Source: Hevea brasiliensis
Lineage: Eukaryota; Streptophyta; Magnoliopsida; Malpighiales; Euphorbiaceae
DNA length: 64,000 nucleotides
Assembly: GCF_030052815.1 (NCBI RefSeq)
Contig: NC_079495.1
Span: 112,060,584-112,124,583, forward strand
Reading direction: 5' to 3'
The translations under genes and the position numbers were made by a program. The notes under the pieces are model-generated. The model was not told the origin of the DNA and did not search any database. It saw only the letters and a program-made list of their open reading frames with translations. Position 1 is the first letter of the stretch, and every line of letters starts with the position of its first letter. Positions 44,901 to 62,369 of the stretch are shown here, one piece after another.

Positions 44901-47266
44901 GGGATTTCTATTGTTACAATTTTTACATATTTGCCCAAAAAATATCATTTCAATTCCAATTTTTTAAATATTATCCTTGGGTACTTTTTTTTTCCCTATA
45001 AAAGAATATGAGACATAGTATGTGATAATGCCTTCTTTTAAGCATCTGATGTTATGCATGTTTAAACAATACATTGCAGGATGAAATGGGAAAAATTCGA
45101 ATGAAACCACGGGATCCTCGTCGTGTTCTTCATAATAATACACTCCAAAGGAATGGGAGCATGGGGTCTGAACAGTGTAAAACAAATGCAACCTCTACAT
45201 CAACTAACCAGAGTACCAAGGACAATCAAAAAGTGCAACAGCAAGAGGTTCAAGTGGAAATGAAGCCAGTGCCTATCCAATCTCATGTGCCACCAGATAT
45301 TTCCTTGCCATTTACGAAGAGTTTGAAAAATATTGCTGATATTGTGTCTGTTTCCAATGCATCAACAACTCCACCTCCTGTTTCTCAGACTATTGTATCT
45401 CAACCTGTGCAATCAATAATGCTAAATTCTGACAAGCCGACTGGAATTGGTTCAGCACCTGGTGTAGCATCAGTTGGTCCTCATTCACAGAACACATGGG
45501 GAGATGTTGAGCATCTATTTGAAGGATATAATGACCAGCAAAAAGCTGCTATACAGAGAGAGAGGGCAAGAAGGATAGACGAACAAAAGAAAATGTTTGC
45601 TGCAAACAAGCTCTGCCTTGTGTTGGATCTTGATCATACACTTCTTAATTCTGCCAAGGCAATTTCTTACTGTTGTATAGATAGCCCCTTATTTTTAGGC
45701 TAATATTTGAGGAAGGAGTTGGTGTTTATTAATTTAGTATGACTCTTGTCTACCTTTTGTTCAGTTTGTTGAAGTTGACCCTGTGCATGATGAGATCTTG
45801 CGAAAGAAGGAAGAGCAAGATCGTGAAAAACCACAAAGACATCTATTCCGCTTTCCTCATATGGCAATGTGGACAAAACTGCGCCCTGGGATATGGAATT
45901 TCTTGGAAAAGGTAGTTTTAGTGAGGAAGCTGTTTTTGGATCAAATGCTCTTTAGCCCTTGAGTTGTATGCAAAGCATTCTAATGCATTCTCTTTCTGCT
46001 TTGTAGGCTAGTAAACTGTTTGAGCTGCATCTTTACACAATGGGGAACAAGTTGTATGCCACGGAAATGGCAAAAGTTCTGGATCCAACGGGGGTTTTGT
46101 TTAACGGACGAGTTATTTCCAAGGGTGATGATGGGGATCCTTTTGATGGTGATGAGAGGGTTCCCAAGAGTAAGGATCTTGAGGGGGTCTTGGGTATGGA
46201 ATCAGCTGTTGTCATTATAGATGATTCTGTGAGAGTCTGGCCACATAACAAGTTAAACTTGATTGTTGTGGAAAGGTTAGCAGTAGGACAACCACTTCAT
46301 TCCATTGAAGCTCTTATTTTTGTTTGATTGCATCATCCCTATCTTCAGATACCCATTTACCCATATGCGTGGCAGGTATATTTATTTTCCTTGTAGTAGA
46401 CGCCAATTTGGGCTTCCAGGTCCTTCTCTTCTTGAGATTGACCATGACGAGAGACCAGAAGATGGGACTTTAGCATGCTCGTTGGCGGTGAGGCAAAAGT
46501 TCTCCATCCCTGTAATTTTCTTACTATTAATTTAACTTTTCAAGCCCTTAAATAATTTTTAATTTTTATTCCTGAAACAGGTTATCGACAGAATACATCA
46601 AAACTTTTTTACTCACCCCTCCTTAGATGAAGCAGATGTTAGAAATATCCTTGCATCAGAGCAGAGGAAGATTTTGGCTGGCTGCCGAGTAGTATTTAGC
46701 AGGGTGTTTCCCGTTGGTGAAGCCAACCCCTACCTACATCCGCTGTGGCAGACAGCTGAACAGTTTGGTGCTGCCTGCACAAACCAGATAGACGAACAGG
46801 TTACTCATGTAGTTGCCAATTCGCTTGGAACAGATAAGGTAGTTGCTGGTTTTTTAAATTGTTTTTCAGTATTTTTATAATAATTTAAATTTTCAAATTA
46901 TGAAAGATATGAATAATTTTTTTAATTTTTTGAGTTAAAAAATTATTTTCTATTATTACGTAGTGAACGCGTTTTTTAATTTTTTATAGAAAATAAAAAC
47001 TGAAGTTTTTTAAACACATTTTCTTAAATTTTTAGTTTTAGGTTGGTGTATGACATCATATCTTTTGAACAGGTGAATTGGGCTTTATCTACTGGACGAT
47101 TTGTTGTCTATCCTGGGTGGTGAGAATCTTTCCTGTTCGGTTATTTTGCACTATTATAGACCGCATTTTTTCCGCCTCTTTGATCTCTTACAGCGAATGC
47201 AGGGTGGAAGCTTCAGCTTTGCTATATCGGAGAGCAAATGAGCAAGATTTTGCCATTAAATCATAA
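41930..47266 (+). CDS. CPL3: RNA polymerase II CTD phosphatase-like 3 (twelve exons, 1268 aa)
   Basis: Exons: 41930-42570, 42691-42823, 42943-42998, 43090-43150, 43281-44720, 45080-45658, 45765-45911, 46007-46275, 46376-46487, 46581-46838, 47073-47119, 47203-47266. They join to one frame. Residues about 955-1140 form the FCP1/SCP phosphatase domain with the nucleophile motif LVLDLDHTLL and the second acidic motif VVIIDDSVRVW. Residues about 1176-1262 form a C-terminal BRCT domain (ILAGCRVVFSRVFP ... THVVANSLGTDKVNWAL ... VVYPGWVEASALLYRR). Plant CPL3 removes phosphate from the Pol II CTD heptad repeat in the nucleus and dampens stress, ABA and immune gene expression (family knowledge). The long N-terminal half is acidic and Ser-rich, opening with an EEGEISYTASVEEISEEDF segment. 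The start at 41930 (MGKDDENL) was chosen because the open upstream extension is hydrophobic and UTR-like. The intron after 45658 begins GC. Confidence 0.93.
45659..45764 (+). other. GC-AG intron of the CPL3-like gene
   Basis: Donor reads CCAAG|GCAATT and acceptor TTCAG|TTTGTT. Only this donor keeps the conserved link LLNSAK-FVEVDP of the phosphatase domain. The other introns in this gene use GT. Confidence 0.75.
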
Positions 47267-49761
47267 CAATCCCCTAACCCTTCTGGTAAGATTAAGAACC
47301 GATAATTATAACATCAAAGCTCTAGCTAAAGTTGGAGATGAGTCTGGTTGTGATGGGTGATTGGGGGCAGAGCAGAGATTGCTTGGGTAATTTGGACTAT
47401 TTTAGTCTTTATAACCTCCCATTACAACTGATGGGTTTGCCTTCCATTTGATTTTGATCTACCAATGTGCTGAAGAATTGGAAAGAGGGTGTTTTTGGGT
47501 CAAGGACTCGAGGCATGTGGATTGCAGGAGCCCCAAAAGTATCCAAAATTGGATACTGGGTAGGTCGTGGGGGCGAAAAAAGAATCAATCGACTATGGTT
47601 GACCTTGGTGAACTGTTGTGGCAGGGCCAGCATAAACGGTAGTTTACTCAAGTTGTGTACTAATCGGAAGTGTTGTGGCTAACATGGATTATCATCAAAT
47701 GCGAGTTTGGGAGATCCGAAAGTGAAATAAACAGTGAAAAACAGTAAATATTGTGAGAAAACGTGGAGGCAGATACGTACAGTTGTAGAAGTGGGATGTG
47801 GATAATGAAAGCACAAGAAAAGGGTGTGAGTGATAACTTTGGTGGTAAAACAAATGCCTGATTGAGGAATGGAGATTGGAGATCTTTTTCCTAAGATAAA
47901 AAAGCATTAAAGTCAAGTTAAACGTGCCTAGTGAGGAGCAATTGTCAATGAGGTGATAGGGTGCTCGAATTTTTTCCCTATTTGGATTGATTCCGCTTAA
48001 CGTCGGTGCCATGGCCATTCTGTTGGAAGTACCCTTTCGACCATTTTATTTTTGTTTCTCTTTTATCCTTCAAAATGCAATTGGATTAAAAGAAAATTAA
48101 AAGAGAGAAAAGTATGTGCTCAATCTTAATGTATTGAAACTGGTTGTACATCGGGGTATGATTTTAACAATGAGTGAGAAAGCGATAATACGAAAATTTA
48201 AGTGAAACATTAAACAAAAAAGTGGCCTAAATATACTGCCATTCTGGCAATGACGGATGGTAGATTCTCAAATGAATATCAACTAAATGTTAATTGATCT
48301 AGGATTTTCACTGGCAAAACCTTGGCCACGCAATGTCGATGGGTCGATCCGCATATACTGTTAAGAGGACCGCGAATCGTTGACTTGGCAATGGAATTAT
48401 GTTCCGATGGATTCATGTGCTTCTATCTGCCTCAGAAAACCTGAGGTTACAATTTGTCGTCTCTTTCCATCTCTGATTACCGCTTTAAGACTGTACTAGC
48501 TAAGAAGGAAGATGGACCCTGCACAAGCTGTGGTGTCACATTTTGTGAAACTTCAAAGCATCATAAAGAAGGATATATCAAATATCAGAATGGCTGAATT
48601 TGGATTTTTGTTTTGCTTTTTTCTGGAGGGTAGGTGAAGGTGTTGTCTCAAATGGGAAACTGAAAATTTTTGACACTGTCAAGCATGCATTTGTCAATTT
48701 TTTTTTTGACAAAAAAAAAAAGGAAGCCTCCAAAGAGAGTATACAAGAGCACATGAAGGAGCCAATAGATGAAGCCGGATGGAGGGTAGAGTATGTCAAT
48801 GAGCTTAAATAGAGCTTTTCTTCACTTAACAAAATATTATGTCACCGAGCTATAGTTGGAGATATTAAAATTATTTTTAAGACTATAAAATTTTAAATTG
48901 GAGTTTAAAAACTAAATTAATAAAAAAAAATTAATAATATCATACTTCTAAAAAAATAATGGGTAATAAACATATTATTAATTGAGTGATGAAATTTTTG
49001 TGCATGACAAAAAAATTTTAAAATATAATGGCAGTGAAAAACAGAAGCTAAACTTCATACTAATAATGATAGTTTTTTTTTTTTTTTTCATTAATGGACT
49101 AATATTCAAACTTGAGAACTCATATATTAATCGTTACCATTGAGCTAAAATGGTGGAAGATACTCTCTTGATATCTTAATTGTTACCCCCATATTGATAC
49201 ATTTAATCTGGATAATCTATATTTTGAATAAACAAGATAAGATTCAAATTCAAAAGTTAAAACCTTTAACAGATAGAAGAGAATTAGTCATATCCCCTCG
49301 CAATCAAGAGGAATTAAATTCTTCAAAACTCTATAGGGATATTACAAGATACTCTCTTCATATCTTAATTGTTACCCCCGTATTCATACATTTAATCTAG
49401 ATAATCAATGTTGAATAAGCAGGACAAGTTCAAATTCAAAAAATTAAAATCTCTGATAGATGGCCGAGAATCACACATATTCCTTCCAATTAGGAGGAAT
49501 TAAAAGTGAGGTTTGAGAAAGAAAAAAAAAAAATCGAGGGATGATTTGCTAACGATCGTATCAGTGAGTTGAAATACAAAAAATATGGGGGTCCCCTTTG
49601 TTTGAGTGAAAAATAGTTCAACACAAGGTTGGTGCCCTCCAAGTTTAAAAATCGTTTTCAAGTTCCACTCCCATCTCTTTTTTTTTAGGTTTGGTTTGAT
49701 CATTCTTTTCATTTCAGACTTTGTATATATGACCCTTTCCTAACAAACATTTCAGATTTCC
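47267..49761. other. Intergenic DNA between CPL3-like and NET3-like genes
   Basis: Starts with the presumed 3' UTR of the CPL3-like gene. Short open frames (for example 48600-48812 plus) show no family features. A tandem duplication of about 189 bp lies at 49159-49505. TATATAT at 49724-49730 lies 32 bases before the NET3 ATG and may be coincidental. Confidence 0.55.
49159..49505. repeat. About 189-bp imperfect tandem duplication
   Basis: GATACTCTCTTGATATCTTA at 49159 recurs as GATACTCTCTTCATATCTTA at 49348. The following segments (TTGTTACCCCC, ATACATTTAATCT, GATAATC, AGGAGGAATTAAA-like) recur in the same order. Small indels and substitutions separate the copies. Confidence 0.75.
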
Positions 49762-50831
49762 ATGGAGGACGAGAAACATGACTTCTCTGCTTCTTTTTCA
49801 TGGTGGTCAGGCAGCCATAATCGACCCCTTCAATCTCCATGGCTTCAAGCCACTCTTTCAGGTTTATCTCTCTCTCTCTCTCTCTCTCTCCCCCTCTCTT
49901 CTGTTGCCCTTTTTTTTTTTTCCTTTAATACCTCAGAAATTATCAAAAAAAGACAAATTAAGTGGTGAGTGTTTGAACATACACTCTGAGATAGGCATTC
50001 GATTAATATGATCCAGGCCCAATAGGCTTCTCTGTCACTTGTTAGTCATATCTGGTTCAAGAACAGAACAGTAATTATTTGTGGCATTATGCAGATTTGG
50101 ATGAGAAGATTCAAATGATGGTCAATATTATACAAGATGATGGAGATTCTTTTGTGGATAGGGCTGAGAGGTTTTATAAGAGAAGACCTGAGCTCTTGAA
50201 GATCGTGCAGGACCTGCAGAATTCCTATCTTTCCTTGGCTGAAAAATATGACCAGCTAAGATCTGCAGAATTCATTCCTGCTGCCCATTTGAGGTCACCT
50301 CTTTCTTCTTCTTCTTCACTGAAGCTCCTACAAAACACTAACAAAGAAAATACTGAGACAACCAAACTAGAGGAATCACCAATTTCCCAACCCCAGTCGG
50401 TTCAACAAGAAGATTCTGAAACTAAAACTCAAATCTCCAGCTTCGAGCAGCATTCCTTGAATAAACCAGTTTCATGTAAACAATGCAAGACGGAAGAAGA
50501 TAATCAAGGAGATAATATGAACGGAGGAGGGCTGAAGAAGATTGTACTAGCTGGTGATGATAGCGAAGAGAAGGAGAATATATGGAATCAAACGAGGCAA
50601 AAGGTTTCAAAACTGATTGAGGACAATTTGAAGCAACAGAATGAGCTAATAAGGAGAAATGAAGAGAAGAGAGAAGTGATGAAACAACTTCGTGCCCAAA
50701 TCAACAGGTTAATGGAAGAGAACAGGGCCTTGAAGAGTTGTCTTCCAAGTTACAAGGTGGATATGAAACGAAACGAATCTCGTGTCTCCAAGCTCAAGGG
50801 TCTCAATTGCATTGGCCAGTTTCAAGGCTAA
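49762..50831 (+). CDS. NETWORKED 3-like / KIP1-like protein (two exons, 278 aa)
   Basis: Exons 49762-49861 and 50095-50831; the intron contains a (CT)n tract. Residues about 10-95 form the NET actin-binding (NAB, formerly KIP1-like) domain: FSWWSGSHNRPLQSPWLQATL followed by DLDEKIQMMVNIIQDDGDSFVDRAERFYKRRPELLKIVQ and AEKYDQLR. The usual W-W-W-D-S-H reads W-W-S-G-S-H here. The middle part is Ser/Glu-rich and hydrophilic; residues about 185-245 (KVSKLIEDNLKQQNELIRRN onward, then LRAQINRLMEENRALK) form a coiled coil. The short length and single NAB plus coiled coil fit the NET3 subgroup, whose members link actin to membranes such as ER or vacuole (family knowledge). Confidence 0.9.
49866..49890. 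repeat. (CT)n microsatellite in NET3-like intron 1
   Basis: About 12 CT units right after the donor site, continuing into a C-rich and T-rich tract. Such a pyrimidine tract near a donor may vary between individuals. Confidence 0.85.
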
Positions 50832-51986
50832 GTTGGTCTTCACCTATTTTATTGGAAATGGACGTGGACATGGAAATGGTTGGTTTCTACTATTTCATTT
50901 TCCTTGGTTACATCGTTTTGTCACCCATAGTGTTGGATCATTGTTTCCCCTGGAACTTCTCGAGTTCGATCCAATCAAGCCTACTGAACAACAAAAGAAT
51001 CCATGATTGTTTCCCATTTGTTGATCAAATATTATCTCCTTTGCAACTTTATAAGACTCGATCATTGTTGGTCATTTAATTTTACCTTCCATTTGAATGA
51101 AAAATTTAAAATGTGAGCTTTAAAGTTGATAAAATTATAGATTTTTTAGATTGGTTGTAATTATAAATTTGTATTAGACTCGCAAATATGAAGAATATCT
51201 TTTTTTAAATGTGAATTTAAAATGATTCATAAAATAATATCATTTAAAATTCACTATAAAAGTTCTTAATAAATCAAATGGCCTATTTAAATATCTTATT
51301 TCAAATTTTAATATTCAAACATAGGGTTATTTTATTTTTATTCCTGTTGAAATTTATTTGTTTTAAAATAGAATTGAAGCATGAAAAAAGAAATTGAGCA
51401 TAATTAAAATTAAAAAAAAAAATTAATTTGGACTTTTAATATAATAAAAATAATTAAATTAATGAATTTTAACTTATAGGATGCAAGAAGATTTAGAATT
51501 TTAATTTAATTATATTTAGAAAACCCTTTTAACTCTATACATCCATTTATTCATGCTTTTATTATTTTGAAATTTCTATACATCGTAATATATTAATTTA
51601 GTAATATTAAACTCAACGTAATATTATTTTATAAATAATGATTTGTTTTTATATACATTTTGTTTCTACGGAGATTTATTTTATAAATGGATTTAAATAT
51701 TATTTAAAATTAAACAAGTAAAAACGAATATATAAAAAAATAAAAAAATTGTGGCGTGGGAAAAGCATATCTCTGTCTTGTTTCCTTTGTACAGGATGCA
51801 CGCGCGCACGTCCAAGACCAGCTTCTGTGGATGGTCTTGAGAGTGAGACGGATACTGACATCTCTCCGCTTGTTTCTCCCTCCAACGTCGTGCGTTTATC
51901 TCTCTCTATTGCACGCAGATCTAGGCATTCCTCAATTTTCAGACATCAATCATTTCCCTCGCTCACTGTCTCCGCTTTTCTCTTTT
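50832..51986. other. Intergenic DNA between NET3-like and SCD2 genes
   Basis: AT-rich 51090-51740, then a GC-richer part (51750-51986) that probably is the SCD2 promoter and 5' UTR. The long open frames there on plus (from 51749 and 51756) run through the leader and are not separate genes. Confidence 0.55.
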
Positions 51987-56320
<4,334 letters not shown>

Positions 56321-57664
56321 GAGCTCTGGTTGATGGGAAATGTCTATATTTTTCTTTCTGCGTTTTTCCTTGTGTTTTTTGGAACATGTCTAATTATTTC
56401 AAGTGAGACATGGCCACCGGTTCTCTAGCGTCCACGACTCTATTACACTATACCAAAGTAGAGGCTTCCTCTCTGTTGCAGACAAATGAGGCACTGAGAC
56501 AAATGTCTTGTAGAGAAATCATGATTGAAGATGCGTAGGATGCTATTTGATTCCTCCATTTCCTGCATTGTTTCACTAAACATGGATACGATGCCATTTC
56601 AGGTTAAACACATTGCTCGATACACGCAAATGTTTTTTAGCCACGTAAGATGAACAAATTACTAGTTCTCAATTCGAGTTGTAATTGTCCTCTGTTGTTA
56701 TATTTCAAATTCTTAACAATATTTTGTCATTGGATAGGAGATGGAGGCCATTTTTATACATTGTAAGGGTGATCAGTATTTGAATTGATTTAATTTAAAA
56801 TTTTTTCAGTAATTTGGTTTGGCTGAGCCTTCTAATCGGATTAAACATAATAATAGACTCATGCGATGCTGAAATAGCAATTAGCCACCATGATTAAATC
56901 TCAGGGTATTACTTTTTTATATTATTATATAAATTTAAATTAAGAGGATTGTAGCAAACTATCATATGATATTCTTAAAAAAGCAAATCTGATTTATTAT
57001 AGATGTATATGAATATAAATAAGATAAAATTTTTTATTTTTAGGAATGAGTTTAGATAAACAACAGAGCTAATCAATGCTCCAATCAATAAATCAAATTA
57101 AATTAAACATTCATTTGACTTTTGTTTAATCTGCTAAAAGTTTAATTAATCCGATTAATCCTCATTCCTATTAACTTGTAACTTCTACATCAATGTTAAA
57201 GAAAGATGCCTCATTTTAAATTTTAGAAGATGCACTACTTTTTGGAGCATTAATTGAAATATCCCTCGTGCAGGGCACATTTCATGCCTGGCTTTTGCAA
57301 GAAATCTTGGTCGTTGAGAGGATGCTGTATAGCGGTTGCAATGCCTTTTTCCAAGTGATTTTCTTGATCTGCTTCATTTTCTAACAAACTGTGAGCCAAT
57401 ATCTGAAGAGTCAGAATAGTTGATCCCACAAGTTTTCTCCGCTGGTTTAGTCAGCTCCAGAGCCACAGGTGAAGAGCCCCAACAAAAAAATTTACTGAAT
57501 TAGGAACAAACGCTTGCTTAAGTGCTTAGCTAGTGGGATGATAACACTTATATTAACCTAATAACCATAACATTAGTCTTGTATATACAAAACCGAACTA
57601 AGATTAAGAATTACCATCTTTTGGCCAAAATAACTACAAGGATCAATCACAAAAAAGGCATCAG
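56321..57664. other. Intergenic DNA between convergent SCD2 and DUF724 genes
   Basis: Both genes end toward this stretch, so it should hold both 3' UTRs. AT-rich in the middle (56760-57240); no coding frame with family features. Confidence 0.6.
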
Positions 57665-60600
57665 TTACCATGGTGCAGCAGCTAGACTTTCAAAATCTTG
57701 CCTGGATTTCACAATGTCTTCACTGATAGCATTAGCATCTTCTTGTAAAGCAATAATCTCAGAATCTTTCATCACCTTCATTGCCACTTTCATTGCCCGT
57801 TGCTCTTCTATCTCCCTTAACTTCTTGTCAATTGCATCAATATCTTCTTTCACTTTGGCTTTTTCGTGATCACACTCTGCAATCTGAATGTCAACATTTT
57901 TTGACTGATCCTGAAGCTGTTCTTGCCTATCTTTGATAGACAGTAACTTGTTAAGACGGTCCACAACAGCCTTAACATCAAATCCAAGCATTTCCAGATC
58001 AGCGAGAGTTTCCAAATAGCTATAAAAAAGCATTCTAGGATCATCAACGTGCAACTTGGATGTCTTATCTACCACAGTGGCGAAGGTCAACATATGACCA
58101 ATAGCAGATCCCTCCCGACTTGCCTCTTTACAATCAATCAAAGGACTAAAATGTGGATTTTGTGGTAGAGATTGGAAAGCTTCCAGAGACTCAACATTTT
58201 TCCAAATAGGTGAGCTCTTCACAAAAGGAGTTGTTTGAATCTTCACTAGGTCACTGTCTACTATAACATTTATTGCAGAAGATTGTGTGAATTCGTCAGC
58301 TTGTCTTTCTTCTTTACCTGCACGAACATTATACTCAACCATACTGGTATATAAAATCAAGAATGCATTAACTGAATTTTTGAAGTTACCAAACAGAGAA
58401 GGATTTTCAAGTTGTTAACCAATCGTACCTTCAGGCTCAAAGCCTATTACTGTACACAATTCTGCCTCTTCAGCTGTACAATGTTTAAAATTCATTTCAT
58501 TAGCACCATCTCCAGCTACATTGTGCAGTTCACCTGCATGAAACAAATCAAATTAGTTTTGCCATAAACACTTATTCAGCCATTACTTAGGTAATATCTC
58601 TGTACCTGCTTTCTGCTGCTGAATTGCATCACTTTCTTTCTGTAGATTAATCTCCTGCACAGTTAAAGCACAAACACTAATTAACATGTATGGATATGAC
58701 AAATTGACTAATTTGTTACTTAATTAGCTCCATATTATTCTAAAATTCAACATATTTCGTAGATAGAATGGAACAAGCAGCATATTATTCTCAAATTCAA
58801 ATGCTTCACTTCTAGTGCCTGAAGATGCTGCTTTGCCAAAGTCAACGTGACTTTTCTTTGTTTGTAATGTTCTCATTCAATTGTTGGATCAAGTAAGCGT
58901 CTCTTCAGATATTCAAACAGCTTCAAATATACCTCATCAAGAAGCTGGTAAGAATTTTCTGGATATGAGCCCTTTCTCCCCTCAGCTAAGGCACCAGAAG
59001 ATTCAGCATCTTTTTCTATATGGTCAACTTCAACAATAACTTCAGAAGAATCTCCTTTTGTCATGTCCTCTCTGCCTGCTGCTGTATCCCACTGGCTTGT
59101 AACTTGAGAATTCAGTTCCCCTTTTATCACAGAACTTTTCATTTCACTATTTAGTCCAGCTTCTTGTTGATTAGGCTCCTGGAATAGTAAGAAAAGAATC
59201 CAAACAAGTTGTCAATAAAATTGGAGAAAAAGTTAGCAAGAAGCATAACATTCACTTCCTCCTTAATTAAGGAAATAACATATATTGATCAGAGCACAGT
59301 TCCCAGGTTCACTAATTGACACTAGATCCAGTGATGCAAGCTGCAAACAAAAGCCTATGAATCTATAAACAAATTTTCCAGATACTTTAACAAAATTCAT
59401 GGTTCGATGTGATGGCAACAGGAGATAATCACCATGCCAGTCTTTGCATTTAACAAAGTTTGCCAAAAGCAAAAATTAGGCTTACAATGTTCTCTCCCCT
59501 GAATGGACCTTCAGACCCAGCATTGTCAACCAATTGTTGGGTTGAGCATTTAGTTAGTGCGCTGTCTGTGACTTGCACTTCTTGATTTGTTGTCTTGATT
59601 GGTATCAACTTTGCAGGACATGCTTGTGGAGACAAAGGGTTTGCAGACTTTCCCCTTTTGAACTTCTTGGAAGGGCATGATAGTTCATCCTCAATCTTAG
59701 GTGCTCTCTTATTCACTTTCTTACTTGTTGATTTTGCTTCACAAGGGGTTGAATGCTCTAATAAGTTCTTCCTTGAATTTTCGCATGAGGATTTTCCTTC
59801 TGAGTGATCCCATTCTGCAGTTGAACTCTCAATATGAATAGCCACCTCAGGGCTTTTGGCATTGTTGTCAACATGGGTTGAATGTTCTTTGCATTGTATA
59901 CCAATTGATACATCCTGAAACAGAGCCCAATATCTAAAGCTACATACACTAATTTGGTCATGCAGATGTACTAATTCTAGAGCAACAAAACTGTACTAAG
60001 TTAACACATAACAGCATCATCAAACTACCAGCAATATCTACAAGGGATGACAGGAGGGAAATATAGGGAGAAGTGGTTTCACATTCACATCCAACAATAT
60101 TAATTCTAGTTTAAACTTGGGCAAAACAAAATCATATAGTTGTTTTCAAGGCAATGACCTATTCATCCTCTTTCTATCTACTCCTTTGACAGTCTCAGTC
60201 ATTTAGTTAGGTGAACCTTTCTGTCAAAACCTTCTGTCCCAAAAAGGGAGAGTGCAAGATAGTTAACAATTAAGTACGGTTTAATATCAAAAAATGCAGC
60301 AGATGCAAAAGAAAATTGGAGGAAGGCAGAATACCCTGGAATAACTAACCCATGAGCCATTCATCAAGTGCAGGTGTGGCCTTATTTCCGATTGGCTGAA
60401 TTGCTTCTCCACATTTGCGTGTTTTAGAAAGATGTTATACCTTCCATCTGTAAGAATTTTGGTGATGAAGCCATCCCTCCAACTTGAATCATAGAAAGCA
60501 TCTACTGTTTCCAATATCTCAAAATTTTTAACCTCCAAGTTAGGAGGGGGAGACCGAATATGGAAGGAATCAACAATTTCTCTCATAAGGCCATTCTCAT

Positions 60601-61959
60601 CATTGTTTCTTGAGCTGCCACACTCCACCAAGAAAGAATTGAAGCCAACTTCCTCAATAACAATTGCTGGGAACCAAGCATCTTGAAAATTTTCCTTGTT
60701 GAGGCTCACTTCCACAGCCATTCCTTTTCCAAACTTTAACCCTTCCATTCTCTTTGAAGGATCAGTAGACCAAATCAATCTTATGAGTCAAAATTCAAAG
60801 CAATAACATCAAGAGAGAGAGAGAGAGAAAGAGAGTAAATGAATGGGGGAAAAAAAGCATGTTATCAAAACATGAATGTGCTGTGCTGCAAAGAACAACA
60901 AATATCATTACTCGTTATTCAAGAAAGATTTAGCATATACTATATCTGCTTAGGTGAATATGATGTAAAAAGACAGACACGTTTGTCATGGAAAAACGCT
61001 CAAAACGAAACCAATATGTTATGGCTAATGCAAGGATACCACAAGAGACTTTAATTTGAAATTGTGCTTATCAAGTGAGAAAGAGAGGGAATATCACACC
61101 TATGTATTAATGGTCCTGATCAATATACGTAGCAATATGTAAGGCATGCAGGCTCGATAAGAAAATGCCCAAGGGAGATTAGTTGTCACAATCAATAATC
61201 TAATGCATCAGGAGCTGTAAAGATTAAATTATCATGATGAAATTGAGTAAAGGATGTAAAGTAACGGACTGAAAACAACAGAGCAGAGTGAGGGCATGAG
61301 CCTTGAAGCAAATATGCTTAAAGGTGATATTTTGATTCCATATTATTCTAATAAGCTCTTCAGTAAGGGCACACAAATTGCACCAAGTATTTCACAATAT
61401 ATCATGCAAAAGCAGAAGCAGAACCCATATGAATAAAATAAAATAAAATAAAATGTACCTTCTGTTTTGGGGGTCGAACCCAGTTGCCATCAGTCCAAAC
61501 CCAGTGAAACCTCAAATCTGCAGAGCAAAAGTCGAACTGTTCAGGTGGGTTTTCAAAGATCACAGTGTACCTCTTGGAATTGTCCTTCTCCAAAACTTGA
61601 ACTTTAACGACAACAGCCTTCCACCACCCATCACGGTGGAAGGCGTCAACGACGTCGTGCGGTTCAAAAGACTGATCAATGTCGGGAGGCGGAGGCAGAG
61701 GCCTAATATGAGAAGCATCGACGAACTCGGTCAATCGCTCGTTCTCGTCATTGTCGGTAATTAATTCATGATACTGAACCAATACCTTGAATTTTCGCTT
61801 GGCGAAGGTTTTCCTGGAAGAAAAGGGTGACTTGAGGATTGTGGCCACGTACCATGCGCCTTTGAACCCTTCGTCGTCGCTGCTCACCTCCACTTGCGAA
61901 CCCACGCTTAAAAAATGGGTCTTTCTCTCTATGTTTACGTCTTTGCGCTTGCCAGCCAT
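57665..61959 (-). CDS. Agenet and DUF724 domain protein (seven exons, 799 aa)
   Basis: Exons on the minus strand: 61959-61459, 60751-60335, 59914-59486, 59178-58933, 58654-58606, 58533-58429, 58317-57665. They join to one frame. Residues 1-167 and 168-306 each hold a plant Agenet repeat pair: SVGSQVEVSSDDEGFKGAWY, HIRPLPPP, VVDAFHRDGWW; then GKGMAVEVSLNKENFQDAWF, HIRSPPP, TVDAFYDSSWRDG. Agenet folds are Tudor-like and may bind modified histones or RNA. The middle (307-580) is polar with basic clusters (KKVNKRAPK, KKFKRGK) that may act in nuclear import. Residues about 600-799 form the DUF724 domain (SPIWKNVESLEAFQSLPQNPHF ... LHVDDPRMLFYSYLETLADLEMLGFDV) ending in a coiled coil. The acceptor of exon 2 is uncertain: 60751 keeps phase, whereas an AG further upstream would shift the frame. 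Exact function is unknown. Confidence 0.88.
60812..60829. repeat. (GA)n microsatellite in DUF724 intron 1
   Basis: GAGAGAGAGAGAGAGAAAGAGAG type repeat upstream of exon 2 of the DUF724 gene (downstream on the plus strand). Confidence 0.8.
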
Positions 61960-62359
61960 GGCTCTGAGCTGTGCCTTGGGACTATTCTTTCGGGTGTGTT
62001 TGGAAAGAAAGAAACATGCACAGAGGGGTCAAATGTTTTTCTATTATTTTCTGTGGCCAGTTGCCAGTGGCTATAATTTTCAACGAAAAGCTCAAATCCC
62101 ATTCCCAAGACCAAAGGTCCAGCCATTTCTTTTGGGCTAAATTCAGGTAGAAAACTACTCAAAAGTGTCCCATAGTAGTGGGCTCTAAGCCCTTCAAAGA
62201 ATTGGTAACCTTCTTAACCATTCCATTCCTTTATAACCAACACATTGCCAAATTTATGCCCCAGGCCCATATCTAATTTCTCTCAGTCATTCTCGTCCCT
62301 ATCCCATTAGGTACTGCAGTGGGAACAGTTAGGGGTAAAAATTTATCGGAGTCAATAGG
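61960..62359. promoter_or_regulatory. Probable promoter region of the DUF724 gene
   Basis: The 400 bases upstream of the minus-strand start codon. No clear TATA box on the minus strand. Open frames in this stretch look accidental. A SINE lies just beyond it. Confidence 0.4.
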
Positions 62360-62369
62360 TGAGACCCAT

